From positions 302,395,468-302,459,467 of the forward strand of contig NC_057861.1 in assembly GCF_019393635.1 (NCBI RefSeq): a stretch of 64,000 nucleotides of DNA, written 5' to 3'. Position 1 is the first letter of the stretch, and each line of letters opens with the position of its first letter. Of the stretch, positions 33,971-46,953 are shown in pieces. Position numbers and translations under genes: made by a program. The stretch is from Dromiciops gliroides (taxonomy: Eukaryota > Chordata > Mammalia > Microbiotheria > Microbiotheriidae). The notes below the pieces were generated by a model that saw only the letters and a program-made list of their open reading frames with translations, did no database searches and was not told the origin of the DNA.

Positions 33971-34498
33971 AAAGAAAAAATGTTTTTTAATTTTCTGTTT
34001 GTATTTGAGTTTCATATGTAACAAGGGGATAACCTAAAATACTAAAAGCCTCTAGTCTCTAATGATAAGGTTTCAGCTAACTCTCATTATCTGACTTGGT
34101 TATTGGCAAAATAATTTAAAGTTATGTAAAGATCAATTCTGTAGATTTTTTAATAAAGGAAAAAGATCCTCTAAGAAGCAACATAAGTCTAAAGAAGATA
34201 GGCAGCTGGAGAAGAACTGCTCAGAGATCACACCTGGGAAAGAGATGGTGTCCTGAGAACCGGACATGAGAAAAGACTTTTGATATTTAAATTGACATTT
34301 TCTTTTTTGTTTGTTGCTTTCCTTTTCCCTTTGTGTATATTATCTGTAAGGTTTACTTACTAAACCCCGGTAGTTTTGTCAATGTGTTGCTCCATAGCTC
34401 CTTTTTCCCTTACCATTGTTACCCATACATTGTTACCCATCATAAATCCCATAGTTAAGACCCTTTGATTAAGTGTAATTAAGTAATATTAGTTAGTG

Positions 34499-36113
34499 AT
34501 TGTGGGAAAATATGGACACCTCCCCCCCCAAAAAAAAATTATTGAAATTGTCTGGGGAACAATTAATGTCTAGGAGGTGAATTTCAGCAGAGAGAAGGGT
34601 GTTTACTAATGGCTCCTTTCCTTCTCCCACTTCCCCAGCAATCAGGATCACATGATGAGACCCAAGGCTGATCACATGGGGGAGGAGTTTAGAGGGCTGC
34701 CCCTTTGACTATACTTCATTCTGAATGCAACTGAGGAAGAAGGGAGGGGCCAGGTGGGTTGAGATAAAGGGGATCCCGAGACCCAAGATTGACACCATTT
34801 CCATTAGGGAGCTGCCCCATTTGCTCTAGAATGTATAAAGACCTTTGATACTTCTCCAACACTGAGTCCCAGAAATTTTTAAATGGGGTTTCTCATAGTG
34901 ATTCATTGAGGAAAATGTGTTTCTCAATGAAAACAAGATGGGGGATTGTGAAAAATGATTATTAATAATCAATATCTTGGGGGATCCAGTGACCTCCCCT
35001 TAATTCTTGGTCTTTTCTCTCCCCACCACTCCAAAAAGTCAAGTTCTTCTTGAGAAATTCCATCAAATCTCTCTATGGGGCCAAACACAAGATAAGCTCC
35101 CAAAAGGAGCCTTGGGTGGAGATAGATTCTTTTGTGTAGATAGCCCAAGGACATTACTGATGAGATTAAATCGCATCTAGATGAATGTATTTTGCCTGGA
35201 CTAACCAGAGTTGGGGGGCCTTGCATTCCTTTGTCTTGTCATCCCTGGACTTCATTTTAATATAACCTACCTTCAAATAACATCAACCAATTAGATTTGA
35301 ATAATGCTAACCATTTAGATGTGTTTGCTGTGTGATGGACCTCCTACAATGGAAGGGCATATGAACCAAGATCCAACCATGAGAAGGGGGTCTTTGGTCT
35401 GAGAGAGATGGCCATAGACCCACCTCTTATATAAAAGGGATTAAAAACCTGGCAAGGTAGCCACGTGCACTCTCTTGGGACCACAAGAAGCTAGGAGACA
35501 CTTGATCAATAATGTTACCAAAGAACTTTGATCAACACAATAACCAACCTTCACTCCAGAGGAAACATGATAAACTGTTACTCACCTCTTGACAGACAGG
35601 TGATGGACTAGATGTGTAGAATGTGATCTGCATTTTTGGTCATGACCAATGTAAAAATTTGTTTTGCATAACTATGAAAATTTGTGTGCCCCCCTCCCCT
35701 CCCCTCCATCAAAAGCTGAAAATGCTAATGTCCACAAACAGGGGCTGGGCTCCTCCCAGTCTAAGAAAGGGCTGCCTCACCTCCCCCTCCCCATCAAACC
35801 GAATCACATATTGAGGGAGACCCAAGGCTGGTAGAGTTGGGGAGGAGTTTAGAGGGCTGTCTCTGTGTCTCCTCCCCCCACTGGGTACACTGCATTCTGA
35901 TTGGCTAGTTTTGGGCACCAGTGTTTTGGCATGAAGATTGTAACTGGGGAAGAAGGGAGGGGCCAACTGTGTTAAAGGACAAAAAGGCTCAGGGGCCCAA
36001 GTTCTGACATCATTCCATTAGGGAACGGCCCATTCTCCAGAGAATGTAAGTAAAGACCTTTGATACTTCTCCATCTCTGGGTCCCAGACATTTTTATATG
36101 GGGTTTCTCACAA
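34499..36113 (+). mobile_element. LTR element remnant with two related LTRs
   Basis: Two same-direction segments, about 34499-34900 and 35672-36113, share gaggagtttagagggctg, gaagaagggaggggcca, aaagacctttgatacttctc and ggggtttctca. The second has about 60 extra bases. Between them (about 34949-35660) is unrelated sequence that itself starts TGTGAAAAATGATTATTAAT after a purine-rich stretch and has a TATA-like tatataaaag at 35428. No coding region survives. It may be the 3' end of the fossil to the left or a separate short element; the divergence between LTRs suggests an old insertion. Confidence 0.5.
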
Positions 36114-36529
36114 TTTGTTTGTGTGCTTGTTCTCTTGCTCTCAGTGGTAGGGGAATGGAGGTAGGGAGGGGAAAATGGATACTTAATAATTGAAAAATAA
36201 AATGTTTTAAGGAAGCCATTTGTCCAATAGGCCCAGTTATGCATATCAACTGAATATCAGTGAAGGAAGGAACTTTCAAAATGATTCTTTTTATAAATGT
36301 AGTAACCGAGAGGTTAAGAACAACTGAATTTCCTAAAGTTGGACAAGTAATAATTACAAGAGTTAGGATTTGAACGTGGTACTGAAAATTGAAAGCCAGC
36401 ACTCTTTCCATTGTTCCACACATCATCAGACCTGCTTTCTTGAGTGTCTGAACTAAATCAAATGCAATTTCACTAGTTTGCCATGAACCTATAAAGTAGG
36501 TACACTTTATCTTTCATGCTATCCACACC

Positions 36530-36975
36530 TGAAGAGCATGCATTGGCTCTGGAGTCAAAGGATCTAGGTTCAAATCCTGCCTCCGACACAACTTTTGTTG
36601 TTGAGTTGTTCAGTCTTGCCCAACTCTACACATCCCTGTGGACTTTTGTCCATGGGATTTTCTTGGCAAGGATACTGGAGTAGTTTGCAATTTCCTTCTT
36701 GAGTATGTCCCTATTTTACATGTGAGGAGCTGAGGCAAATGGGGGTTAAGTGACTTGCCCAGGGTCACATAGCTAGTAAATGTGTGAGGCCAGATATGAA
36801 CTTCCCAACTCCAGGCATGGTCTCTATCCACTGTACAACCTCCCTACCTTGACAATTTACTTGTGGGTAAAACAATATACTTGGGTTTTCCTCATCTGTA
36901 AAAAGAGAGTTGGACCAGATGGTCTCTGTAATTCCTTTCAAGTCTATATTTATAATCCTAAATCATGTAACTCCT
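36530..36975 (+). repeat. Old SINE split by a long SINE
   Basis: The left part (ggctctggagtcaaaggatc, gttcaaatcctgcctccgac) continues at about 36840 (ttttcctcatctgtaaaaag, ttggaccagatggtctctgt). The antisense element at 36598-36837 separates them. Confidence 0.6.
36598..36837 (-). mobile_element. Long tRNA-SINE, antisense
   Basis: Reads gttgttgagttgttcagtct, ttttcttggcaaggatactg, aggggttaag-like body (gggggttaagtgacttgccc), tccactgtacaacctccct. Full length but diverged. Confidence 0.75.
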
Positions 36976-37256
36976 CTAGACCTTTAGCTTCCTCATCTGT
37001 AAAACCTGATATCAAGGATATTAGATAGGATATTAGATTAGCAAGGATATTAGATTCCAGTGTCTTTGCTTCCAAATTCAGAACTCATTCCACCACGCAA
37101 AGGAAATTCCTTCCCTCATGGACCGCCCACCAACAGCAAATTAGACTTCAGCAATGGTAGCAGCAACAACAGAGAGATCTTAGCTTTGTTCCCTTTTTCT
37201 GTGCAGTTTGAGGCAGCCTAGTGATACAATGTCCCTCCCTAAATAATGTATAATTG

Positions 37257-37377
37257 TTTTTTTTTCTTTTTTTTTTTTTTGTGAGGCAATTGGGGTTAAG
37301 TGACTTGTTCAGGGTCACACAGCTAGTAAGTGTTAAATGTCTGAGGCCAGATTTGAACTCAGGTCCTCCTGACTCAG
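37257..37377 (-). mobile_element. tRNA-derived SINE, 5'-truncated
   Basis: Antisense; ends early at gtcctcctgactc without the tRNA-like head. Exact target duplication ataatgtataattg at 37243-37256 and 37378-37391 shows the truncation happened at insertion. Confidence 0.9.
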
Positions 37378-37699
37378 ATAATGTATAATTGACTCACATA
37401 CTCCATTCAGGGTGCCTTTTTGTAAAAGTCAAAAACACTAAGTTCTGTGCCTTTGTTCTTGGATTTTCTTGACTCTATCCCAAATGCCACTCTGGGGCCA
37501 GCGGGTACCCTTCACAATAGCTCGTCTCTAATCAGGCTAGGTAAGTAGTGGCCAGCCCCCCCATTGGGGTCTGCACCCCCAAGGTCCCTGCTATCACAAA
37601 AAGGGGGAAGTAAAAGTGCCTATCTGAGCAACAGTGACATTGGCTCAGCAATCCTGACTGTCCAATCCTAAACTGGAGTCCAGAGAATATCAGACCGTA

Positions 37700-38100
37700 G
37701 CTTTAGAAAAAGAAAGGTCCTAGCCCAGCCCTCTCATTTTACAGATGAAGAAATTGAAGCTCAAGGGAATAGAGTGTTGGACTTGGTGTCAGGAAGACCT
37801 GAATTGGAATCCTGTCTCAGATACTTACTAGTTGTGTGACACTGAGCAAGTCCTTTAACCTTTCACCTCCATTTCCTTTTCTGGAACATGGGCATAATCA
37901 TAGTACCTACATCACAGGGTTGCTATGAGGATGGAATGAGATGGCATATGTAAGCACTCAGCAGACCTTAAAAAGTGACAGAAATGTTATTATTATAAAG
38001 TGACTTCCCCAACATCACAAACATAGTAAATGGGAGAGCTGGGATTTAAACTGTGGACTTCCAACTCCAAAGCCAGCTCCCTACCCACTATACCACCACC
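37700..38100 (+). repeat. MIR-type SINE inside another old repeat
   Basis: The MIR-like part, 37760-38000, has ggaagacctgaattggaatc, tacatcacagggttgctatg and a (tta)n end. It is flanked by the halves of an antisense-type old SINE (cattttacagatgaagaaat; acttccccaacatcacaaac to acccactataccacc). Confidence 0.55.
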
Positions 38101-38229
38101 TCACCCCCTATTCAGCCTCCTTCAGCTCTACTCAGGATACACCCTGAGGATATGCTCTTTCTTTCCCTCTACAGTAGCTAGATTCAGTGGTGACTGCAAC
38201 TGAGAGACCTAATATAAAAGATAAGGGAA

Positions 38230-38374
38230 GGGGCAGCTAGGTGGCACAATGGATAGAGCACTGGCCCTGGAGTCAGGAGTACCTGAGTTCAAATCCAGCC
38301 TCAAACACTTTACACACTTACTAGCTGTGTGACCCTGGGCAAGTCACTTAACCCCAATTGCCTCACAAAAAAAA
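38230..38374 (+). mobile_element. tRNA-derived SINE, sense
   Basis: Full length; exact target duplication aaaagataagggaa at 38216-38229 and 38375-38388. Confidence 0.92.
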
Positions 38375-38682
38375 AAAAGATAAGGGAAATCTTGTTTACT
38401 TAGCAGACACCTAAGTGTATGCTCTGGGTAAATGAGGGATGAAGAGGGATGTATGTGGTAAGAGAAAAGTGAGAGAAAAAGAAGGCAGAGTGGAGAGAGT
38501 TGAGGAAATGCATCAGGAGGTCTGTGGGTTTCTTGGCATTAGCATCCACAGTCCCCAGCTTCATCTGCCCCCAGTCACAAAACAACCATTGCTAGTAAGT
38601 AATTAAGGTGGAGTCATGAGAAGAAGCTTCTTTTATGAATTTGTTTTTTTTCTATTTTAAATTATTATTTTTAAGCCCAGTT

Positions 38683-38834
38683 TTTTGGGGGGGGAGAGGG
38701 GGTTGAAGCAGTCAGGGTTAAGTGACTTGCCCAGGGTCACACAGCTAGTGTCAAGTGTCTGAGGCTGGATTTGAACACAGGTCATCCTGACTCCAGAACC
38801 AGTACTATATCCACTGTGCCACCTAGCTGCCCCT
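38683..38834 (-). mobile_element. tRNA-derived SINE, antisense
   Basis: Full length apart from a small internal gap after cacacagctagtg; target repeat agcccagtt at 38674-38682 and 38835-38843. Confidence 0.9.
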
Positions 38835-38899
38835 AGCCCAGTTGTTTTTAATATAATTTTAGAGGGCTTGAACTTTAATGTATAAATAAATGTTAGTTC

Positions 38900-39045
38900 G
38901 GGGCAGCTAGGTGGCACAGTGGATATAGTACTGGCTCTGGAGTCAGGATGACCTGAGTTCAAATCCAGCCTCAGACACTTGACACTTAACTAGCTATGTG
39001 ACCTTGGGAAAGTCACTTAACCCTCATTGCCCTGAAAAAAAAAAA
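38900..39045 (+). mobile_element. tRNA-derived SINE, sense
   Basis: Full length; possible target repeat taaatgttagttc and taaatattaggtc, two differences. Confidence 0.87.
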
Positions 39046-39269
39046 CCAACAAAAAAAACCCCAATAAGTAAATATTAGGTCAAAGATTAGAGCAAGAATG
39101 GAAAGCACCCAAGGTTCACTAAGTTCTATTCTCCTCTCCCTGGCCTTTAAGTGACTGAGGGTTGTCCTACAAGAGAGGAATTGGATTTGTTCTGTTCAGC
39201 CCACGGGGATAAGTTTTGGAGTAATGAATGGCCTAGTGGAAAGAGAGTGAAGATTTTGGAGTTAGAGAC

Positions 39270-39520
39270 CAGAGGGGCAAGTCCCATATTTGCTGCTGTA
39301 GGGACAGCAGGTAGTTCAGTTGTCAGGAAGTCCTGAGTCCAAATTTGGACTTAGTAGTTGTATGACTCTGGGCAAGTCAATTAACCTCTCTTTGCCTCAC
39401 TTTCTTAATCTATAAAAAAGGAGATACTGAAATCAAATGGGAAAATAATTGTATTTATCCCAGTTTCTAGCATATAGTAAGCACTATATAAATGTCAGCT
39501 CTTATTATTATTATTACTCA
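39270..39520 (+). repeat. MIR-type SINE
   Basis: Core with gactctgggcaagtcaatta, acctctctttgcctcacttt, and the tail agcatatagtaagcactata followed by (tta)n. Confidence 0.6.
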
Positions 39521-40007
39521 TGTGACCTTGGAGCAAGTTACTTTGCCTTCTCAAAGTCTCATTTTTCACTTCTGCAAAATTGATGTGTTGGATTATCAAA
39601 TTATCTAAAGATATCTTTCCACTTAAGCTAGGATCACAAATTTCAGAGAAGAGCACAGGATATAAAAATAATCTACATGTTTCCAGTTGACAGTTGGCAG
39701 GACCATTGGACAAGACCGGTTAAAAGGCTGTGCTTGCTCATTTTGAGCAAATACAAGTTTGGTTAATAGAATCTCATCACTAGAGACTGGGTCATCCAGT
39801 GAAATGGCTGTTGTTGTCCCACACAGCTCAAGTAATTGTCAAAGTGAGGTTGTGATGTGCAGAGGTGGAATTCCTGGGGCAGTAACACACAGGCACCGGA
39901 CTGTGCATGAACAGAATTCCTCCTCTAATGCCTCACTCTATCTCCAGATTTGGGGGTGGTGTGACATATATGTAAGTGGCGCTTTCACTGATCTGCCCAT
40001 GAGTCCA
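39521..40007. other. No gene seen
   Basis: The start continues MIR-like (gtgaccttggagcaagttac). A frame at 39759-40028 has no recognisable feature. Confidence 0.35.
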
Positions 40008-40260
40008 GCTAGGTCAAACAGTGGATAGAGTCCTTGGCCTGGAGTCAGGAAGAACTGAATTTCAATCTGGCCTCAGGCATTTACTAGCTAGATGACCTTG
40101 TTTTGTCTCAGTTTCCTCAACTATAAAATGGGAATCAAAATAGAAACAGGTTTGTTGTGAAGATCAAATGAGATAATCTTTATAAAGTACTTAGCACAGT
40201 ACCTGATACACAGTATTAATTAACAGCTAACATTTATATAAAATCTACTATTATGGGTAG
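40008..40260 (+). repeat. MIR-type SINE
   Basis: Contains ggcctggagtcaggaagaac, tcaaatgagataatctttat and gtacttagcacagtacctga in MIR order. Confidence 0.6.
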
Positions 40261-40369
40261 AGTTCAGTTTTGTGGTGGATTTGATTTAACCATAGACTGG
40301 TTCAGTTTGCTGAACCAGGATTCCATAGCCTAAAGGCTGGTTGAGAGGGGACCTATGAGAGATAATGAA

Positions 40370-41060
40370 GGAGATGATTTTACAAAAACCTGGGAGAATT
40401 TATATGAACTAATGCAAAGTGAAGTGAACAGAACCAGAAGAACACTAACAGTAAAATTGTAAAGATAATTCTGAAAGACATAGTAACTAATCAGTACAAT
40501 GATTGATATACCACAGCTTCAAAAAGAGTCATGATATAAATTGTTATTCACCTCAAAATAGAGAACTGATGGGCTCAGAGTACAGATTTAAGCAATTTTT
40601 TTCCTCTTTACTCTTCTTGCTTCGGGATGGGGGTAGGTAGGGTGGAACATGGCTAACACAGAAATGTGTTTTATATTACTTCATATTTATGTTGTTGTTC
40701 AGTTTGTTTCACTCATGTCCAAATCTTCATTACCCTATTTGGGGTTTTCTTTTGCAAAGATACTAGAGTGGTTTGCCATTTCCTTCTCCAGCTCATTTTA
40801 TAGGTGAGGAAACTGAGGTAAACAGGGTTAAGTGACTTGCCCAGGTTCACACAGCTAGCAGGTATCTGAGGCTAGATTTGAACTCAGGAAGATAAGTCTT
40901 CCTGACTCCAGGCCCAGCACTCTATCCACTATGCCACCTAGCAGTATATTTCATGCATATGATAGGTATGATATTCCCTGCCTCCTCAATGTGTGTGTGG
41001 GAGGGGGAGGGGCTATATAGAGGGAAAGGATTTGGAACTAAAACTAAAAATAAATTTTTA
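40370..41060 (+). mobile_element. L1 3' fragment split by a long SINE
   Basis: ORF2 C-terminal end (aaaacctgggagaatttata, gaagtgaacagaaccagaag), 3' UTR, then after the SINE cctcctcaatgtgtgtgtgg and ggatttggaactaaaactaa. Diverged, no usable frame. Confidence 0.7.
40690..40943 (-). mobile_element. Long tRNA-SINE inside the L1 3' UTR
   Basis: Full-length antisense copy: tgttgttgttcagtttgttt, ggttttcttttgcaaagata, ctccagctcattttataggt, then the body to actatgccacctagca. Confidence 0.82.
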
Positions 41061-42345
41061 TATAAAAATATATATACATATATACACACACATATATAGT
41101 ATAAGAATAGGATTTATTTTTCTGGACTATGGCTTAAAATATAAGAATGGCATTATACTGGCTAAGGATAGAGTGACCCTGAAAAGGACTGGGAAAAAAT
41201 GTATTTTCCTGGGATATTGCAAACCTTAAAGGACATTAAACTGTAATGGATGAAGAAATTAAAATGACACATATATGTCACCAAGCTAGACCTCACAGAG
41301 AGTAACTAACATATACTATAGGACAAAAATTACAATAGAGATTTTTAGAGTTTCCGGAGACCATATTTTAAAATGTACCACTAATAAATTAATAATTGTA
41401 TCAAAATAAATAAATATCCATTGCTTCAAATACTCAAGTGTTCAATTATGAATAATAATCAATGTGAACTAGAATTCCTAATACAAAAATGAAACTTTGA
41501 CCTCATTGGAATTACTGATACTTGACAGAATATACAGTTTATATACATATATGTGTGGTGTGTGTATATATGTATGTATGTGTATGTATGTATGTATATA
41601 TGTGTGTGTGTGTGTGTGTGCCTGGAGTATGGTACTAGAATACTAGACCTTAAAAGGATGCATAAAAAGAGTTATAGAGCAGCATCATATATTAAGAAGA
41701 TGTACTCAAGTGAGGAAATATAGGGACTAGAGCAAGGGAAATAGTGGAGAACATTTGAAAATGAACAGAGGTAGAAGCAGAGTTGGTGTTTTTATTGGAA
41801 TAGATCTCCTAGACAGAAGAAGCAATTAGATAAGTTGGGAACCAGTTCCCAAACTTGTCACAAGTGCATGCTACTGTAGTGATGGAGGACTCTGAAACTC
41901 TCACCATCTTTTGAATCTCTCTACCAAAAGCTCAAACCATAAATCTGTGATTTGTCTCAGTATTAGTTTCATCCTAAAAAAGCATAGGAAGCAATAAGGA
42001 TGTGTTGTTTCAGACTTGATCATGACCAACAAAGAAGAAAATTTCTGATCTAGAAATGATGGGAACTTTGAGTGAACCTCTCCTCTCCTTCACAGAATTC
42101 ATGCTAGAGGAGGAGAATGCCATCCACAGTTTAAATCATAACCTGCAGTTGAGGAATACAGATTTGGAAGGTTGTTTTTTTAAATGGATTTTAATACAGG
42201 AAGTCAGAGGAATTAGAGAGTCAGTGTTAGTCATTCAACAATTGACTTCCGAGCTTCTTGTCTGTCTGCTCAGAATGGTGTCTCCTACTGGGCAAATTGT
42301 TTTAATACAAAAGTGCCATTGCTGATATCAAGAGTGATTTCCTCT
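41061..42345. other. No gene seen; TG/TA-rich stretch
   Basis: A mixed TA/TG repeat is at about 41537-41620. The frame at 42056-42325 (89 codons) has no homology I can recognise and no splice context, so it is left unannotated. No named repeat. Confidence 0.4.
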
Positions 42346-42361
42346 CAAGAGTTCATTTCTT

Positions 42362-42505
42362 GGGGCAGCTAGGTGGCGCAGTGGATAAAACACCGGCCCT
42401 GGATTCAGAAGGACCTGAGTTCAAATCCCGCTTCAGACACTTGACACTAGCTGTGTGACCCTGGGTAAGTCATTTAACCCTCATTGCCCTGCCAAAAAAA
42501 AAAAA
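42362..42505 (+). mobile_element. tRNA-derived SINE, sense
   Basis: Full length; target repeat aagagttcatttctt (42347-42361) and aagagttaatttctt (42506-42520), one difference. Confidence 0.92.
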
Positions 42506-42854
42506 AAGAGTTAATTTCTTCCGTCATGTCGCGTTTTCTTTATTTCCAGGGAGGAATCCAAAGACCTTCTTGTTTTGACTGACATCTCAGAGAGTGTCTT
42601 GGTGCAAATTTGGCCAGCTTTTTATGAGAAATGTCACTGATTCTTCAAGCAGCTAATCGTTCACTGCTTTATAGTTCCATGTTTTATAATTCATACTTCC
42701 TAAAGGAGTGACTACAGGCAAACATTTGCTTTTATAAGTCTTAAAAAGTCTAAAACCCCGTAAAGCTGCAAATAGGCTAATTCTCAGTTTCACAATCATT
42801 AAAATCTGTGAATAGTCCATTGAAAGTGTGAGTTACTTGAGTTCCTACACCTCT

Positions 42855-43060
42855 TTTGAAAGTGGTGTCAAACTCCACTCCATTAATGGGGGCCACTAAG
42901 TGATACATAAAGATCCCTGATCTATAAAACTACATGTTACCATCATCTATATTTTATTGTATTTATTTATTTTGTCAAATATTTCCCAATTATATATAAT
43001 ATGGTTTGGGCCCATTCAAGGGTGTTGAGATCTGCTTGGCATACAACAGGGGAACATATG
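42855..43060 (+). repeat. Possible DNA-transposon-derived repeat
   Basis: Contains gtggtgtcaaactc, atgggggccactaagtgata and ttgtcaaatatttcccaatt, a combination I associate with a dispersed mammalian repeat whose end reads caggggtgtcaaactc. The second end is not visible. Tentative. Confidence 0.3.
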
Positions 43061-43759
43061 GTCACCAAAAATATTTTACATTGTCAAAAAGGATATCAGT
43101 TTCAGAGTCCATCCAATAGTTGGAGTTTCTGTGTATGTCAAGACACTCCAGATATTCTGGTTTGTAGATATTATTGTGGTTATTGCATCAAACCTCAGAG
43201 CAGTACAGAGCCTCCTTAATGAGATTCCAAATACTTAAAGGAACTCAGCTCAGTAATATACAGAGAAAAAAATAAAATCAACAAAGAATGCCTAATGTCC
43301 AGGGTACAATATATAGCTCAATGGATTGCCAATGGATAGCCCTTTGAATTAGCTCAAATATATGTCTTGGACGGGCACAGCAAATAATCTGGCCCAGAAT
43401 TGAATAGGAGGAAGAGAATGGGTTGTATTGCTTTTGTAGAAATGCATAATTCTTAGAACATTGTACACAGTAACAGCAACATCGTTCAACGATCAACTAT
43501 GATTGACATAACTCTTCTTAGCAAAACAATAATCCATGTCAATTCTAGTAGATTCATGATGGAAAATGCTCTCCACCTTCAGAGAAAGAACTAATAGAGT
43601 CTGAATGCAGATTGAAACATATTATTTTTACTTTGTTTTATTTCCATGGTTTTTTCCCCTTTTGTTCTGTTTCTTCTTTCACAACATGACTAATGTGGAA
43701 ATATGTTTTGCATGATTGCACATGTATAACCTATATCAGACTGCTTGCTATTATGATGT

Positions 43760-44305
<546 letters not shown>

Positions 44306-44430
44306 CACACCATCTTGGGAAGGTAGCAGAGGGAAGGGGAAAAGGGTACAGAAGGAAGAAAAATTGGAACTCAAAATCTTATTTAAAGCGAATGTTAAAA
44401 ATTATCTTTATGTGTACTAAAATACTATTT

Positions 44431-45019
44431 ACATTTAAAAAAATATAATAAAAATAAATGCATAGTTCTTTCAGTGATCTTAAACTGTTTCCTTACCAAA
44501 AAAAGACCCAGCCTTAAACAAAAGAAACAAATAATTCTGCTATATTCTGCTACCCTTGTAATGCCACAGTCTTTAAAAAAAAAATCAATGCTATAGGTGA
44601 AGAGAAATGGGGAAATTCAGAATGTATCACCACTGGTAAAGTGTGAAAGAAATAGCATGAAAGGCATGACGCATGATTGGAAAAGGAAACAGGGCAATGA
44701 TATAATTAGAATGAAGAGTAACAGGGAGTCTGAGTACCACACTGAAACTCATGGGATATTAAAAAGACCTAGACTCTAAAAGAAGTTGTTTAGTGCATAG
44801 GGTCAATTCTCCATAGATGACTCTAGGAGAAGGTAGACAAGAATTACAGAATATGAAATGTGGATGTGTTCTGCTCAGCCCCAATGGAAAGACTCACTAA
44901 TGAGGTTGTGGATCCACTAAAGTATCAGTCTCAGTACCTGTAGTATTTTCTTGAACTACTTCAATTCCTTTTCTGCCTGTTGTTTTGTCCCCTTTTAAAT
45001 TTGTGATTTTTGTTGCTAT
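44431..45019. other. No gene seen; gene B 5' flank
   Basis: A 60-codon frame at 44597-44779 has no recognisable feature. The sequence looks unique. Confidence 0.35.
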
Positions 45020-45133
45020 AGTTTTGGATTATGAGGCAGAAAGTAAACCTAGGCTCTGCTCCTTACTGTGTGCACGACCTTAACCTCTCTGGGATTCACC
45101 TTCCTCATCTGACCTAGATGACCTCTAATCCCA
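45020..45133 (+). repeat. Old SINE end abutting the gene B promoter
   Basis: Decayed MIR/CORE-type body: ctctgctccttactgtgtgc, gaccttaacctctctgggat, ttcctcatctgacctagatg, acctctaatcccagtgatgc. The corresponding element is in the same place upstream of gene A exon 1 (about 11480-11590, - strand), so it was there before the duplication. Confidence 0.55.
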
Positions 45134-45199
45134 GTGATGCCTTTCACCTGCCAAACCTACTCCTTAACTATTTAAAAATTCCCAACTACCTCAGAGAAA
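45134..45199 (+). promoter_or_regulatory. Gene B core promoter region, inferred
   Basis: Contains gtgatgcctttcacctgcca (with a CACCTG E-box) and a TATA-like tatttaaaaatt at 45169-45180. Both are matched in order upstream of gene A exon 1. The distance from the TATA-like box to the inferred start is about 25-30 bases. Conserved in the paralog; function not shown. Confidence 0.5.
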
Positions 45200-45240
45200 T
45201 AACTCCTCAATTAAAAGGAACAGAAGGGGGCACTTCACAG
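45200..45240 (+). other. Gene B exon 1 (noncoding), inferred
   Basis: Ends in gcacttcacag|gtaagg with the cut after 45240, aligned with gene A exon 1. The 5' edge is estimated from the TATA-like box. It contains no ATG in frame with a serpin. Confidence 0.6.
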
Positions 45241-46953
45241 GTAAGGGATTGGGAGAGGTGATCATTTAGAAGGAACCACAGCCAAGTAGCTCAGAAGGAA
45301 TATTGTATGTGGCATTATGAGTTTAGACATTTATCTGGTCCATTTCCTTCATCTTGTAGATGAGAAATTGGAAGCCTACAAGGGTTACATGAGTCACCTT
45401 AGGGCAGAAAAACTTACTGTAAGGCCTAAGGTATCATCTAGCTTCCAAATCTAGTGTTCTTTCCACTACTCCGTGGTGTTGGTGGTGGCATTCATTTTGC
45501 TTTGGGAATTGTACCTTTTACTCCTTGAAGAACCTTTGGTTGGGCTAAATTACACTGACCTTCAATTCTACCTTTCTGATTGTGGTTCAATTGTGGTAGA
45601 AAAAGAATGAGAAGACAGGAGTATATGAAAACAGGCAATGGTCCTCACCATTAACAGGTGATTCACTGTCCCTACCTTCAGACTATTTTCTAACTGTAGT
45701 GAGAAAGTAGAAAAAGTCCAAATAAGTCCAAGACCACAAAAACTCTGCACCGTTTATTCTTGTGGTATGTAGTGCCTCCTTCTAGCCCTAAGCCAGTGGG
45801 CATTTAATCTTTTTTTTTTTTTTTTTAATTTTTGCAGGGCAATGGGGGTTAAGTGACTTGCCCAGGGTCACACAGCTAGTTAAGTGTCAAGTGTCTGAGG
45901 CTGGATTTGAACTCAGGTACTCCTGAATCCAAGGCCAGTGCTTTATCCACTGCGCCACCTAGCTGCCCCCTGGGCATTTAATCTTAACGAGGACTTATAA
46001 ATTCTATGTGTATGTTTCAGATGTGAGAATGCTACTATTGAGGACCCTTGCATAGACTCAGTTTTATTCTACAGGTTTGACTTTAATCTGTGCCTTCTAT
46101 GTGAAAAATAAATAGCTTGTGTAACTTGTGAACTCTGGGATAAAAGCTCTTCACTCATACAAACTATGTCTAGCCTTAAAGAATTCTTAATAATAACCCT
46201 CTATCTTGTTTTGAAAGACCTAGCAACTTTGACTTATTTGCTCACTTGTCATCTTCAGTTCCCCTGCAATAATCCATCCAAAATGTAGAACATTGTAAAA
46301 CACATTCCAAGAAGAGGTTTAGCCACAAAACTAATGATACCAACTAGTCAACTGCTACCAACTGCTATCTGCATTGCTTGGGGTGGGGGTCAAGTCTCAG
46401 TCCAGGTCACTGGCCTCCTACCCTGTAGAGTCTGTTCTTCCTTGCCCTGCCCCTTTCTCTGCCTATATCTCCACCTCTGAGTTCTCAATTTTGCAGTGTG
46501 ATAGTCAGTAGCACACTCTTCACAGCTGACTCTTATCCCTCCTGATCACTGCCCTGGGAAACTCCTTTCTTCCTCTCCACCATTGCTCCTGGCTTTTTAT
46601 GCGGAAGCAGCCTGTGGACTTTTTTCTACACTCTGCATTTGGATGTGGGTGTAAAATGAGTTGCTCTCATCCTTTATAAAGTGCTTAGCCACTTTAGACA
46701 TGGTTCTGATCTATGCATGTCCATTTCACTTAGTGTAAAACTACCTTTGGAAACATTTACAGAGCTTAAGAGTATACCAAAGGAAGATTACCTTTCCCTT
46801 CAAGGTGTTTGTCTTTTCTGTAGGCTGAAGGTTTGGAAGTGTTGAATACAAAGTGAAAACAAAATGTATATTGAATTCCTATTATGTGCAAGGCATGCTG
46901 CTCCCAAGCCTTGTGTTTATTCTATATTTCTGTGTGATTGGTCAAGGTGCAGC
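45241..46953 (+). other. Gene B intron 1
   Basis: Holds one young SINE (45812-45970) and a weak old SINE trace at about 45340-45475. The last 100 bases resemble the same position in gene A (8667-8760, - strand), for example gtatattga, aagccttgt and ttctgtgtgattggtcaagg. The acceptor may be either tcaag|g or gcag|cATG. Confidence 0.6.
45812..45970 (-). mobile_element. tRNA-derived SINE in gene B intron 1
   Basis: Antisense full length; exact target duplication tgggcatttaatctt at 45797-45811 and 45971-45985. Confidence 0.92.

Noticed and set aside
42056-42325. 89-codon open frame
   Set aside because: No known domain, no splice context and no promoter evidence; the length is not unusual by chance.
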